Of a stretch of 64,000 bases of DNA, positions 24,138 to 33,544 are shown piece after piece. Under the pieces are notes generated by a model. That model was not told the origin of the DNA. It ran no database searches and saw nothing but the letters and a program-made list of their open reading frames with translations. The DNA comes from Agrobacterium cavarae (GTDB taxonomy: Bacteria; Pseudomonadota; Alphaproteobacteria; Rhizobiales; Rhizobiaceae). Positions within the stretch are counted from its first letter, which is position 1. Each line of letters opens with the position of its first letter. The DNA is taken from positions 163,412-227,411 of the forward strand of contig NZ_SISF01000029.1 of assembly GCF_004310285.1 (NCBI RefSeq). Reading direction: 5' to 3'. Position numbers and translations under genes: made by a program.

Positions 24138-25997
24138 ATGCCGCAGTCCCACAGTCCTACCAAAAGTCTTTTTGCCGAGAGCGGAAGCGAAACGCCGCTT
24201 TCGCTGTTGAAACGCGTCTATGGCTACGCCTCTTTTAGAGGCCGACAGGAAGAGGTTGTCGACCATGTGATGGCGGGTGGCGATGCCGTTGTGCTCTTTC
24301 CAACCGGCGCGGGCAAATCGCTGTGTTTCCAGGTTCCAGCGCTTTGCAGGAATGGGCTTGGAATTGTGGTCTCGCCGTTGATCGCGCTGATGCGCGATCA
24401 GGTCGAAGCGCTGAAGCAACTCGGTGTTCGCGCAGCGGCGCTCAACTCTTCGCTGTCGCGCGAAGAGTTCATGGATGTGCGCAGCGCGGTCCATAGCGGT
24501 GAGCTCGATCTACTCTATGTGACACCTGAGCGCATCGTCACGCCAGGCTTCAAGGATCTCGTGGGGCGCACGAAAATCGCGCTGTTTGCGATTGACGAAG
24601 CGCATTGTGTTTCGCAGTGGGGCCATGATTTCAGGCCTGAATATCGCGAACTTGGCCGGCTGGCAGAAGAGTATCCCGGCGTTCCGCGCATGGCGCTGAC
24701 GGCGACTGCCGATCCTCATACCCGTGATGACATCATTGAACGGCTGCAACTTCAGTCCGCTGGTGTTTTCACCACCTCCTTCGACCGGCCCAATATCGGC
24801 TATGAAATCGTCGAGCGGGATCAGCCGAAGCAGCAATTGCTGCGCTTCCTGTCGCACCACAAAGGATCGAGCGGCATCGTCTATTGCCTTTCCCGCGCCA
24901 AGGTGGACGAGACGGCGGAGTGGCTGAACACGCAGGGCATCAGGGCACTTGGCTATCATGCCGGCATGGAGCGGGAGATGCGCGACCGCCATCAGGACGC
25001 GTTCCTGAAAGAGGAAGAACTTTGCCTCGTGGCAACGGTCGCCTTCGGCATGGGGATCGACAAGCCGAATGTGCGCTACGTCGCCCATCTGGATTTGCCC
25101 GGATCGGTTGAGGCCTATTATCAGGAAACCGGGCGTGCGGGCCGCGATGGGCTGCCGTCCGATGTCTGGATGGCCTACGGCATGGCTGACGTCATTCAGC
25201 GCGGTCGCATGATCGATGAGGGGAATTCAAGCCCAGAGATCAAGCGTGTCGAGCGCGCTAAGCTCAATGCGCTGCTTGGCATTTGCGAGACGGCCGGCTG
25301 CCGCAGGCAGGCGATCCTCAAGCACTTCGGCGAAGCCCATGGTGGAAATTGCGGCAACTGCGATACCTGCCTGAAACCGGTGGAAACCTGGGATGGGACG
25401 GATGCCGCGATCAAGGCGATGGCGGCGATCTATCGAACGGGAGAGCGCTTCGGTACCGGACACCTCGTCGATGTTCTGCTCGGCAACGAGACTGACAAGA
25501 CCACCCGCTTCGGCCACGTCGATATGCCGGTTTTCGGAGCTGGCAAGGACCTGCCGGCCAAGACCTGGCAATCGGTCTATCGCCAGCTTCTTGCCGCGGG
25601 ACTGATCAGCGTCGATCATGGCGCTTATGGAGCTCTCAAGCTGGAGCCGGAATCGCGCGCCGTCTTCAAAAAGGAACGCGAGGTCCGCTTCCGCAAGGAT
25701 CGGCCGACGACGGGCAAGGCGTCCCGATCGTCCTCGGCAAGTTCAGCAAATGCGAAGTCTGGATTGGAAGGCGCCGATCTCGAGCTCTTTCAGGCGTTAC
25801 GCGCTGTCCGCATGGACATATCCAAGGATCTCGGCGTGCCGCCCTATGTCGTTTTTCCCGACACGACGTTGGTTGCGCTTGCGACCGAACGGCCATCCGA
25901 CGAAGACGAGATGCTGGATATTTCCGGCGTCGGGCCTTCAAAGCTGGAGCGTTTCGGCGACGCCTTTCTTGAGGTCATCAACGCGCATTCGCGATGA
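24138..25997 (+). CDS. recQ: ATP-dependent DNA helicase RecQ
   Basis: A 619-residue 3'-5' DNA helicase used in recombination and repair. Helicase motifs are clear: [11 protein letters not shown], Walker A FPTGAGKS (residues 54-61), [17 protein letters not shown] (from 153), [13 protein letters not shown] and [13 protein letters not shown]. The RecQ-specific zinc site is present in [12 protein letters not shown] and CGNCDTC, followed by the RQC winged helix ([15 protein letters not shown]) and a C-terminal HRDC domain ([23 protein letters not shown]). Length and domain order match RecQ of other Rhizobiaceae. It is a housekeeping gene unrelated to the transport operons around it. Confidence 0.95.
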   Translation: MPQSHSPTKSLFAESGSETPLSLLKRVYGYASFRGRQEEVVDHVMAGGDAVVLFPTGAGKSLCFQVPALCRNGLGIVVSPLIALMRDQVEALKQLGVRAAALNSSLSREEFMDVRSAVHSGELDLLYVTPERIVTPGFKDLVGRTKIALFAIDEAHCVSQWGHDFRPEYRELGRLAEEYPGVPRMALTATADPHTRDDIIERLQLQSAGVFTTSFDRPNIGYEIVERDQPKQQLLRFLSHHKGSSGIVYCLSRAKVDETAEWLNTQGIRALGYHAGMEREMRDRHQDAFLKEEELCLVATVAFGMGIDKPNVRYVAHLDLPGSVEAYYQETGRAGRDGLPSDVWMAYGMADVIQRGRMIDEGNSSPEIKRVERAKLNALLGICETAGCRRQAILKHFGEAHGGNCGNCDTCLKPVETWDGTDAAIKAMAAIYRTGERFGTGHLVDVLLGNETDKTTRFGHVDMPVFGAGKDLPAKTWQSVYRQLLAAGLISVDHGAYGALKLEPESRAVFKKEREVRFRKDRPTTGKASRSSSASSANAKSGLEGADLELFQALRAVRMDISKDLGVPPYVVFPDTTLVALATERPSDEDEMLDISGVGPSKLERFGDAFLEVINAHSR

Positions 25998-26120
25998 CCG
26001 TGACACTTTTGGCGCAGCCCCCAGCGTATATTAGTCCGATGCCATGGATGTGATCTTCTCCGGCTTGCCATGCGTTTTTCGATGGGCGAGAAGGAGGCGC
26101 AATTTCTATGGATTTCCCAC

Positions 26121-26843
26121 ATGACACTTCTTCAGCGCGTATCTCGTCGCAGCTTTATCTTAGGGACGCTTTCGGCAGCGGCAGCGCTTGCGGGCTGCCA
26201 GACAAACTCCACACCCGCAGTGGTGCCGCAAGCCGCTCGGCGGCCTATCGTGCCGCCGGATGAGGCGGAGTTGCAGCAGCGCTACGCGGCGTTGGAGGAT
26301 GGCGGACACAGCCTCCCTGCAATTCCCTACCAGCAGATCGATCCGAAATATTACCGTCAGCGCGTGCTAGACCCGACAGGCGAGAAGCCCGGCACGGTGG
26401 TCGTCGATACGCCAAACCGCTTCCTCTATGTGGTCGAGCCTGGCGGAACGGCGATGCGTTACGGTGTTGGCCTCGGACGGGACGGCTTTGCCTGGGAAGG
26501 TGAGGGGATCGTTCATTGGCGCCAGCCTTGGCCACGCTGGAAGGTTCCGGCTGAAATGGTTGCTCGCCAGCCAAAACTGGCACGCTTCTCTGTCGAGAAT
26601 GGCGGCATGGATCCGGGGATCAAGAACCCGCTTGGTGCCCGCGCGCTCTACATCTTCAAGGATGGCAAGGACACGCTCTACCGTCTCCATGGCTCGCCGG
26701 AGTGGCAGTCGATCGGCAAGGCAACCTCTTCGGGCTGCGTTCGCCTCGTCAATCAGGACGTGATCGATCTTTACCAGCGCGTGCCATACCACGCTCGGAT
26801 TGTCGTCCACCAAGGCCCGCTCGGCGCCCGCGCCACAGCGTAG
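26121..26843 (+). CDS. L,D-transpeptidase, Tat-type lipoprotein
   Basis: A protein of about 240 residues with a YkuD domain. The active site is SSGCVRLVN with Cys near residue 206, preceded by the His of LYRLHGSPEWQSIG. It forms 3-3 peptidoglycan cross-links or attaches proteins to peptidoglycan in the periplasm. The N-terminus VSRRSFILGTLSAAAALAGC combines a twin-arginine motif with a lipobox (LAGC, Cys26), so it is probably Tat-exported and lipid-anchored. I place the start at the ATG at 26121, which puts the signal at the N-terminus; its ribosome site is weak and starts from 26070 onward are possible. The Rhizobiales rely strongly on L,D cross-links and often have many paralogues. Confidence 0.9.
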   Translation: MTLLQRVSRRSFILGTLSAAAALAGCQTNSTPAVVPQAARRPIVPPDEAELQQRYAALEDGGHSLPAIPYQQIDPKYYRQRVLDPTGEKPGTVVVDTPNRFLYVVEPGGTAMRYGVGLGRDGFAWEGEGIVHWRQPWPRWKVPAEMVARQPKLARFSVENGGMDPGIKNPLGARALYIFKDGKDTLYRLHGSPEWQSIGKATSSGCVRLVNQDVIDLYQRVPYHARIVVHQGPLGARATA

Positions 26844-26850
26844 CTCCGCG

Positions 26851-27468
26851 CTATCGAAGAAGGCCATCGCGGTCGAACTCTTCCCAACCGGAGAGTTCGG
26901 CCGAACTACGCTCAGGCGGACGCGCCGACTTCGCCTTTTTGAGCGAACGTGTCAGCTTGGCTTGATGCGCCGCGCGCCGTCTATTCTCTGCCTTCGCGGC
27001 GAGATCATGTTCTCGCCATTCGTCGATGGCGCCACTGTTGAGAAGCTCCTCGACCACCTTCGGCTCAAAGACGTGGAAGGTGATCCGTTTCGCCCGGCCA
27101 CGCAGTCTTACCGTCCTGATGCCGCCGCTCGGCAGGCGACCATCTTCAAGCCAGCGTCGGCGCTCCGTGGTGGAGATGGTCAGGATATCTTCGATCTCGC
27201 GCGGTAGCACCGGCAGGCTTTCCATGGTTTCCAGCAATTTCGAGACCTTGGCGCGCGCCGCCTTGAAGTCGTCCTCGTCGTCTTCTGGAACCGCGAGGGT
27301 CAAAACCATGCCTGCGATATCCAGATCCCTGCGGACGGCAAAAGGCAATTTGGCGCGCAACTCCATCAAGATGCCTTTGGCGCGGACGGACGAGCCGAGC
27401 GTTGCCGCGGGCGGCAGCGTCCAGGACTCGGTCAGAAGCGGCACGGTGTTGGATTTCTTTTTCGCCAT
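26851..27468 (-). CDS. Conserved protein of unknown function
   Basis: A protein of about 205 residues I cannot name. It begins MAKKKSNTVPLLTES and is charged and soluble, with an acidic stretch (VPEDDEDDF) near residue 70 and a basic C-terminus rich in Lys and Arg (NRRRAAHQAKLTRSLKKAKSARPPERSS). The middle segment TISTTERRRWLEDGRLPSGG followed by an F-H-x-F strand resembles a winged helix-turn-helix of the MerR/excisionase kind, but this is weak. It converges on the L,D-transpeptidase gene with a seven-base gap. I start at the ATG at 27468; a start at 27540 is less likely. Confidence 0.6.
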   Translation of the reverse strand: MAKKKSNTVPLLTESWTLPPAATLGSSVRAKGILMELRAKLPFAVRRDLDIAGMVLTLAVPEDDEDDFKAARAKVSKLLETMESLPVLPREIEDILTISTTERRRWLEDGRLPSGGIRTVRLRGRAKRITFHVFEPKVVEELLNSGAIDEWREHDLAAKAENRRRAAHQAKLTRSLKKAKSARPPERSSAELSGWEEFDRDGLLR

Positions 27469-27669
27469 AAGCACTGAAGTGGTGGCGACGGCGGATATGG
27501 TCAACATGGGGACATGCAATTCATCATCTTTAGGAAGCAAATCAGGACGTTATCGCGGCCAGCCGTCGTTGCGGGCGAGAGGCAGCCCGACCGCCATCAC
27601 ACAAATAGGTCTTGATAAAAAACCGGAAGCGGAGCCCAATAGGGACGAGATCGTATCTGGGAAGGGTGG

Positions 27670-28356
27670 ATGATGCGAGTAGTTCGGAGCGTGCTGACAA
27701 GCTTTGCTATCATGCTGGCATTGAGCGGTGTCGGTTGGGCTCAGGAGGTCAGCGAGGACATTGTGGACGCGACGGTAGGTGACTGGCTGATCGTGTCGGA
27801 GGATGGGAGCCTTGGCTGTCACATCACGCTGAAGAAAGACAAGACGATCGGCGGCCGAGCCGTGGCGGAAGGAAAGACGTGCGGCGCACCCTGGCATGAT
27901 CAGATCGCTGCCTGGGATTTCGGCGGCCCAGGGATCGTCCTGCGCGACGCGACCAGAAAAAAGATCATCTGTTTCGGCGAACGGGAGGTTGGTCCATGGG
28001 TAACGGACATCGAGCGGTCGCCCCGTATTTATTTCGTTCCTGAGCCTGGAAAGATGGACCGTGCCGCAACGGAGAAGGACGCTATCGGTAAATGGGTTTT
28101 GACCGACAAGAAGGGAAAAGCGCTCTGCCACCTGTCTTTGCTGGATACCGCTTCCACCAGGGGTGACGACACCAAGGGCCTGCAGATCAGAGGCGACTGT
28201 GCTGCCAATGTCAAAAAGAAGAAAATGGACGGATGGCAGATCGATGAGATCAAGCTCGTATTCATCGGTGGCGAGGACTACGCTTACTCGCTGATTCCAA
28301 CGATCGACGGGTTCGTCACCGATGACGACCGATATCAACTGAAGCGCGATAAATAG
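27670..28356 (+). CDS. Secreted protein with two Inh/AprI protease-inhibitor-like repeats
   Basis: A 228-residue exported protein with a Sec signal peptide (VLTSFAIMLALSGVGWAQ). The mature part shows two related units: DATVGDWLIVSEDGSLGCHITLKK (from about 33) and KDAIGKWVLTDKKGKALCHLSLLD (from about 137). Each has the G-x-W-x(9-12)-C-x-(I/L)-x-L pattern of the Inh/AprI/Omp19 family of periplasmic beta-barrel inhibitors of metalloproteases. Each unit has a second Cys (EGKTCGAPW, IRGDCAAN) that would form the family disulfide. Standard inhibitors have one unit, so a tandem form is uncommon. No protease gene is next to it. Confidence 0.75.
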   Translation: MMRVVRSVLTSFAIMLALSGVGWAQEVSEDIVDATVGDWLIVSEDGSLGCHITLKKDKTIGGRAVAEGKTCGAPWHDQIAAWDFGGPGIVLRDATRKKIICFGEREVGPWVTDIERSPRIYFVPEPGKMDRAATEKDAIGKWVLTDKKGKALCHLSLLDTASTRGDDTKGLQIRGDCAANVKKKKMDGWQIDEIKLVFIGGEDYAYSLIPTIDGFVTDDDRYQLKRDK

Positions 28357-28705
28357 GCGTCTCTTGGGTGAGGCCTCGACCAGGCTAGCCGGAGTTTATC
28401 AGGCGTTCGAGGCCAGCTGAACTCGACGGTCAAAGTCTAAAAGCGCCCGCCACATGTGACATCGCTGCTTCAATCTCTGATCGACACCATCTCGACAGTG
28501 GCGGAATCCCGCTGTCCTTTGGCGAGGTTGCCGATCATTAAAGATCGCACTCGCGCACCAGCGAGAAATCCGACCCCGGTCAAACTCTATAACCCGTCAT
28601 CTCGCCTCATCTAATTTCAGCCAAGCGTGCCGCTCCCCTCCAGTGGAAGGTGACAATAAATCGCCCTGCGTTTCAGCACGTCCTAACTCACCATCAAGAA
28701 CTTGA

Positions 28706-28734
28706 TTGACAGTAACTCCCTTTCCGATATTCTC
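28706..28734 (+). promoter_or_regulatory. Sigma-70-type promoter for the family 5 ABC operon
   Basis: TTGACA at 28706-28711 and TATTCT at 28728-28733 are separated by 16 bases. This is followed by an A+T-rich leader and the CATAATAACG element, then a GGGAG ribosome site six bases before the ATG at 28787. Confidence 0.5.
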
Positions 28735-28752
28735 TTATAAAAGCTTATATAA

Positions 28753-28770
28753 CATAATAACGGAACAATA
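28753..28770 (+). promoter_or_regulatory. Candidate IclR operator, copy 1
   Basis: CATAATAACGGAACAATA lies just downstream of the promoter and 17 bases before the binding-protein start. The ten bases CATAATAACG recur on the minus strand before the divergent IclR/SelA-like genes (34909-34923), again followed by CAATA but without the three intervening bases. The position would block transcription if bound by the locally encoded IclR regulator. Confidence 0.4.
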
Positions 28771-28786
28771 AAGCTGGGAGTATGAT

Positions 28787-30316
28787 ATGAAACTGAAGCT
28801 CGCATTCCTTCTCGCCACGGCACTCATCGTCAGCCCGTCGGTTCTCTTTGCGCAGGATCGTGGTGGCGTGATCAATGTCGCAACCATCGGTGAGCCGCCA
28901 ACGCTCGATCCAATGGCATCAACCGCGGATCTCGTCGGCATCGTCACGCAGCACATCTTCGAGACACTTTATACCTTCGACAAGGAGTGGAAGACGACAC
29001 CGCTTTTGGCGGAAAGTCTTCCGGAGATCAGCGCAGACGGAAAAACCTACACGATCAAGCTGCGCGCCGGCATCAAGTTCCACGACGGTTCCGACATGGC
29101 GTCGGATGATGTGGTTGCTTCCCTCGATCGGTGGATCAAAGTTGCATCGCGCGGCAAGCAGGCCGCGTCCTTTATCGACAAGATCGAAGCCACCGACCCG
29201 TTGACCGTCACGATCACGCTGAAGCAGCCTTATGCGCCGCTCGTTTCGCTTCTTGCCTTCAACAACTCCGCGGCGATCATTCTTCCTAAGGAAAAGCAGG
29301 AAGAGCCGATGAAGGAGTTTATCGGTACCGGCCCGTATATGCTGAAGGAGCGCAAAGCCGACCAATATATCCAGCTCGTCCGCTTCGACGGATATAAGTC
29401 CCGCGAAGGCGACGGCAATGGGTATGGTGGCGCGCGGCATCAATATCTCGACGAGATCCGCTTCGTACCCGTGCCTGACGCCAACACCCGCGTCGAGGCG
29501 GCGGTTTCCGGTCAATATGATTACATCGACTCGATCCCGGTCGAATCCTTCGACAAGATCAAGTCTTCTTCGGCGACAGAGCCGGTAGTGCTGACGCCGT
29601 TCGGCTATCCCGTCTTCGTCTTCAATACGGCGCAGGGGCTTGCCAAGGATGTCGCGATGCGCAAGGCAATCCGCCAGGCGCTCAGCATGGAAGACATGCT
29701 GGCAGCCGCCTTTGGCAGCACGGATTTTTATGCGCTTGACGGTGATATCTATCCGAAGAACTTTATCTGGAACACAAATGCAGGTGTCGAGGGCAATTAC
29801 AATATTGCCGATCCGGAAGGCGCTGCAAAAGCCGCCAAGGCCGCAGGCTATGACGGCGAAAAGCCCATCCGCATCCTCACAAGCCGTCAATACGAGTTCC
29901 ATTACAAGATGGCGCAGGTCGCTGCCGAGTATCTGAAGCTTGCAGGCTTCAAGGTGGACATGCAGGTGGTGGACTGGGCAACGCTGACCCAACGCCGCGC
30001 AGACAAGGCGCTATGGGACATCTACATTACCCATAGCCCATTCCTGCCAGAGCCAGCTCTGATCGGCTCTCTCGCGCCGACATCGCCAGGATGGTGGGAT
30101 ACGCCGCTGCGCAAGCAGACAGTTGAAGCGTTCTCGGCCGAATCCGATCCTGAAAAGCGTATCGCTCTCTGGGCTGATGTTCAAAAGGCCATGTATGAGG
30201 AGATCCCCTACATGAAGATCGGTGACTTCAATGCGGTCGCTGCCAAGTCGAAGAAGATCGAGGGTATCCAGGCAGCACCTTGGCCATACTTCTGGAACGC
30301 TTCCATCAAGAAGTAG
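28787..30316 (+). CDS. ABC transporter substrate-binding protein, family 5 (dipeptide type)
   Basis: A 509-residue periplasmic binding protein with a Sec signal peptide (LKLAFLLATALIVSPSVLFAQ). The mature part starts RGGVINVATIGEPPTLDPMAST, and the family 5 core KTYTIKLRAGIKFHDGSDMASDDVV and GTGPYMLKE follow. A strong GGGAG ribosome site precedes the ATG. It heads a complete transport system: two permeases follow and a double ATPase lies at 36249. The amidohydrolase, RidA and SelA-like enzymes in the same locus suggest an N-acylated amino compound as ligand, which is inference. Confidence 0.92.
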   Translation: MKLKLAFLLATALIVSPSVLFAQDRGGVINVATIGEPPTLDPMASTADLVGIVTQHIFETLYTFDKEWKTTPLLAESLPEISADGKTYTIKLRAGIKFHDGSDMASDDVVASLDRWIKVASRGKQAASFIDKIEATDPLTVTITLKQPYAPLVSLLAFNNSAAIILPKEKQEEPMKEFIGTGPYMLKERKADQYIQLVRFDGYKSREGDGNGYGGARHQYLDEIRFVPVPDANTRVEAAVSGQYDYIDSIPVESFDKIKSSSATEPVVLTPFGYPVFVFNTAQGLAKDVAMRKAIRQALSMEDMLAAAFGSTDFYALDGDIYPKNFIWNTNAGVEGNYNIADPEGAAKAAKAAGYDGEKPIRILTSRQYEFHYKMAQVAAEYLKLAGFKVDMQVVDWATLTQRRADKALWDIYITHSPFLPEPALIGSLAPTSPGWWDTPLRKQTVEAFSAESDPEKRIALWADVQKAMYEEIPYMKIGDFNAVAAKSKKIEGIQAAPWPYFWNASIKK

Positions 30317-30333
30317 TCCATCGAGCGAGCGTC

Positions 30334-30387
30334 GTCGCGCCATTGTTCATCTCATGTCCAACGGGACGCAGAGAGAGTTGGCGCGAC
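30334..30387 (+). other. Intercistronic hairpin between binding protein and permease
   Basis: Perfect 9-bp arms GTCGCGCCA and TGGCGCGAC enclose 36 bases just after the binding-protein stop. There is no T run. It may act as a 3' stabiliser or partial terminator that raises binding-protein levels over permease levels. Confidence 0.5.
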
Positions 30388-30457
30388 CCTGATACTCAGT
30401 CCAGCAACGCATACCCAAGCAGACTCCTTTACCCTGCGGCAAGGGAACGCCAAGCCC

Positions 30458-31399
30458 ATGATACGATATATTCTCCAGCGCCTCGCAGGCATGATCGTCG
30501 TGATGTTTCTCGTCGTCACGATCGTCTTCATCATCGTGCGCGTTACCCCGGGTGACCCGGCAGCCGTCATGCTCGGCCCGGATGCGTCAGCACAAGACAT
30601 TGCTGATCTGAGAACGCGTTTGGGGCTCGATCAGTCGCTGGCCGTGCAATATTTCTACTACATCGGCCAGATGCTGAAAGGCGATCTTGGGCAGTCGATC
30701 TTCCTGAATATGCCCGTCACGACGGCGCTGCTTGATCGCGCTGAACCGACCTTCTTTCTCACACTGTTTTCGTTGCTGATTGCCAGTGTCATCGCCTTGC
30801 CCATTGGCATTTACGCCGCCTATCGCCGCGGATCTTTCGTGGACCAGGCTGCAACGACCGTTGCGATGCTTGCGGCCAGCATTCCGAGCTTCTGGCTTGG
30901 CCTTATCCTCATGCAGTTCTTTGCGGTGCGGCTCAATCTTTTCCCGGTGTCGGGCTATGGGGGGCCTGGTTCAAGCTTCCTCGATCGCATGTATCACCTC
31001 ACTCTTCCGGCTTTCGCACTTGGATTGGTGTCGTCGGCATTGATCCTCCGCTTCACCCGCGCATCAATGCTTGATGTGCTCGGTGATGATTATATTCGCA
31101 CCGCTCGGGCGAAGGGTGTGGTCGAACGGCGGGTGGTGATGAAACATGCGTTGAAGAACGCGCTCATCCCCATCCTCACCGTTCTCGGGTTGACGGCTGC
31201 GGTACTCATTTCAGGCGCTGTCGTCACCGAGACGGTCTTCGGGCTTCCAGGCGTTGGCAGTCTCGTGGTTTCCGCGGTTCTGCGACGAGACTATCCGGTC
31301 ATTCAAGGTGCGCTTCTCGTCATTGCAGCGCTCTACGTCCTCATCAATTTCGCGATCGACATGCTCTACCTGCTGATCGATCCGCGCGTGCGCTATTAA
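30458..31399 (+). CDS. Dipeptide-type ABC permease (DppB-like)
   Basis: A 313-residue inner-membrane permease with the DppB start (MIRYILQRLAGMIVVMFLVVTIVFII), the periplasmic RVTPGDPAAVMLGPDAS segment and a BPD_transp_1 domain with the EAA loop (DDYIRTARAKGVVERRVVMKHALKN). The C-terminus LLIDPRVRY is typical. It pairs with the DppC-like permease 15 bases downstream. Confidence 0.93.
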   Translation: MIRYILQRLAGMIVVMFLVVTIVFIIVRVTPGDPAAVMLGPDASAQDIADLRTRLGLDQSLAVQYFYYIGQMLKGDLGQSIFLNMPVTTALLDRAEPTFFLTLFSLLIASVIALPIGIYAAYRRGSFVDQAATTVAMLAASIPSFWLGLILMQFFAVRLNLFPVSGYGGPGSSFLDRMYHLTLPAFALGLVSSALILRFTRASMLDVLGDDYIRTARAKGVVERRVVMKHALKNALIPILTVLGLTAAVLISGAVVTETVFGLPGVGSLVVSAVLRRDYPVIQGALLVIAALYVLINFAIDMLYLLIDPRVRY

Positions 31400-31414
31400 A
31401 GGGGGCGGGAACCG

Positions 31415-32293
31415 ATGACGGATATTGCTACAACTACACCGGCCCCTTCTAGCAGCGAAGGCATGAAGTTTTTCAAACGGTTTCTGAAACGAAAGACGGT
31501 GGCCTTCGGCCTGATCGTGCTTGTCATCTTCGTACTTCTGGCCGCGCTCGCGCCCTGGATTGCACCTTACTCGCCATCTAAGCTGTCCATCGTCAATCGC
31601 CTCAAGCCGCCCAGCGAAACCTTCTGGTTCGGCACGGATGAGTTTGGCCGCGACGTCTTCTCGCGCACCATTTATGCAGGCCGATTGTCGCTGCTTGTGG
31701 GCGCGTCCGTTGTTTCTTTGTCCGCGATCATCGGTGTGACGCTTGGTCTGCTGGCCGGTTTCTTCAAGCGGTTGGACACACCGATTGCACGCCTGATCGA
31801 TGCGATGATGGCGTTCCCGGATATTCTTCTCGCCATTGCGCTCGTTGCAGCCCTTGGACCATCGCTCACCACCGTGATCGTCGCGCTTTCCATCGTCTAT
31901 TCGCCGCGCCTTGCCCGCATCGTGCGCGCCTCGACCCTTGTCATCAGGGAGCTTCCCTATGTCGAGGCGGCCCAGGCGCTTGGGATATCGACCTTCCACA
32001 TCATGACGCGGCATGTGCTGCGCAATCTGTTGTCGCCGATCCTGGTGCAGGCCTCCTTCCTGTTTGCCAGCGCCATGCTGGCGGAAGCAGGCCTCTCTTT
32101 TCTCGGGCTAGGTGTCAGCCCGGAAATTCCGACCTGGGGCACGATGATTGCCGCTGGTCGCCAATATATCGGGCAAGCCGACTGGATGACCTATTTCCCC
32201 GGCTTCGCCATCATTCTTTCCGTTCTCTCGCTGCAAATGGTCGGCGACGGGTTGCGGGACATGCTCGATCCAAGACTGCGAAGGGATTTGTAA
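31415..32293 (+). CDS. Dipeptide-type ABC permease (DppC-like)
   Basis: A 292-residue inner-membrane permease with the DppC N-terminal helix (GLIVLVIFVLLAALAPWIAPYSP), the FGTDEFGRDVFSRTIYAGR loop and a BPD_transp_1 domain whose EAA loop is LPYVEAAQALGISTFHIMTRHVLRN. It ends DMLDPRLRRDL. The amidohydrolase start codon follows its stop by one base, so transport and catabolism are translationally linked. Confidence 0.93.
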   Translation: MTDIATTTPAPSSSEGMKFFKRFLKRKTVAFGLIVLVIFVLLAALAPWIAPYSPSKLSIVNRLKPPSETFWFGTDEFGRDVFSRTIYAGRLSLLVGASVVSLSAIIGVTLGLLAGFFKRLDTPIARLIDAMMAFPDILLAIALVAALGPSLTTVIVALSIVYSPRLARIVRASTLVIRELPYVEAAQALGISTFHIMTRHVLRNLLSPILVQASFLFASAMLAEAGLSFLGLGVSPEIPTWGTMIAAGRQYIGQADWMTYFPGFAIILSVLSLQMVGDGLRDMLDPRLRRDL

Positions 32294-32294
32294 T

Positions 32295-33497
32295 ATGACC
32301 GGCCAACAGGCAAAGCCGCTGCTCATCAAGAACGTCAAGCCCATGGCTTTCGGCGGAAGCGGAAAAGATGCCGTCACCGACATTCTGGTGAACAGCGACG
32401 GCAACATTGCCGCCATCGGACAAGCGCTTGCGTCCGATGAGGCAACGGTGATCGATGGTAAAGGTGCCTGGATCTCGCCGGGCTGGGTGGATCTGCACGT
32501 CCATATCTGGCACGGCGGCACAGACATCTCGATCCGTCCGTCCGAATGCGGTGCCGAGCGCGGTGTCACGACGCTTGTCGATGCAGGATCTGCGGGTGAA
32601 GCGAACTTTCATGGCTTCCGCGAATATATCATCGAGCCGTCCAGAGAGCGGATCAAGGCATTCCTCAATCTCGGTTCGATCGGTCTTGTTGCCTGTAACC
32701 GCGTTGCGGAACTTCGCGACATCAGGGATATCGATCTCGACCGCATCCTCGAATGCTACGCGGAAAACAGCGAGCATATTGTCGGCATCAAAGTTCGCGC
32801 CAGCCATGTCATCACCGGATCCTGGGGCGTAACACCGGTCAAGCTCGGCAAGAAGATCGCCAAGATCCTCAAAGTTCCGATGATGGTTCATGTCGGCGAG
32901 CCACCGGCACTTTATGATGAGGTGCTGGAAATCTTGGGCCCCGGCGACGTTGTGACCCATTGCTTTAATGGCAAATCCGGTTCGTCAATCATGGAAGACG
33001 AGGACTTGTTCAACCTCGCCGAACGCTGCGCATCCGAAGGGGTCCGGCTCGATATCGGCCATGGCGGCGCGTCCTTCTCCTTCAAGGTGGCAGAGGCTGC
33101 GATTGCGCGTGGACTTCTGCCCCATTCCATCTCGACCGACCTGCACGGCCATTCGATGAACTTCCCGGTTTGGGATCTCGCAACGACCATGTCGAAGCTT
33201 CTGTCGGTCGGAATGCCTTTCGACAAGGTGGTGAATGCTGTGACGCATGCGCCGGCAGAGGTCATCAAGCTCGACATGCTAAACCGGCTGTCCGTCGGAG
33301 CGCGCGCCGATTTCACCATTTTCGATCTGGTCGATTCCGATCTGGAGGCAACCGACTCCAATGGCGACGTCTCGGTGCTGAAGCAGCTCTTTGAGCCGCG
33401 CTATGCCGTCATCGGCGGGGAAGCCATTACCGCGAGCCGTTACATACCACGCGCTCGCAAGCTTGTGCGCCACAGCCACGGCTACTCGTACCGATAA
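32295..33497 (+). CDS. COG3964 amidohydrolase/deacetylase (dihydroorotase-like fold)
   Basis: A 400-residue binuclear metallohydrolase. The site is complete: His68 and His70 (VDLHVHIW), bridging carboxylated Lys166 (VGIKVRAS), His199 (MVHVGEPP), His222 (VTHCFNG) and the catalytic Asp near 282 (ISTDLHG). The DIGHGGASFSF segment is typical of COG3964. This group was long annotated as dihydroorotase, but the Agrobacterium member Atu3266 and Enterococcus EF0837 were shown not to act on dihydroorotate; Atu3266 deacetylates acetyl-(R)-mandelate and related compounds. Here it probably removes an acyl group from the imported molecule before the SelA-like enzyme acts. Confidence 0.88.
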   Translation: MTGQQAKPLLIKNVKPMAFGGSGKDAVTDILVNSDGNIAAIGQALASDEATVIDGKGAWISPGWVDLHVHIWHGGTDISIRPSECGAERGVTTLVDAGSAGEANFHGFREYIIEPSRERIKAFLNLGSIGLVACNRVAELRDIRDIDLDRILECYAENSEHIVGIKVRASHVITGSWGVTPVKLGKKIAKILKVPMMVHVGEPPALYDEVLEILGPGDVVTHCFNGKSGSSIMEDEDLFNLAERCASEGVRLDIGHGGASFSFKVAEAAIARGLLPHSISTDLHGHSMNFPVWDLATTMSKLLSVGMPFDKVVNAVTHAPAEVIKLDMLNRLSVGARADFTIFDLVDSDLEATDSNGDVSVLKQLFEPRYAVIGGEAITASRYIPRARKLVRHSHGYSYR

Positions 33498-33544
33498 GAT
33501 GGCGGGTCGCCGCTGGAATGAATGAAAAGATGACAGGAGTTTGC

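Larger units (their letters stand above)
28357..28786 (+). other. Intergenic region of 430 bases upstream of the family 5 transporter operon
   Basis: No convincing gene, RNA or mobile-element remnant was seen. The right-hand 80 bases are markedly A+T-rich and hold the promoter and operator candidates listed separately. The left part is ordinary intergenic sequence. Confidence 0.5.

Noticed and set aside
28357..28786. Mobile-element remnant or CRISPR in the 430-base gap
   Set aside because: No regularly spaced repeats, terminal inverted repeats or transposase fragments were seen; the A+T-rich part is explained by the promoter.
32295..33497. Dihydroorotase as the function of the COG3964 hydrolase
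   Set aside because: Characterised members of this subgroup do not act on dihydroorotate and the gene is in a transport operon with RidA and SelA-like enzymes.
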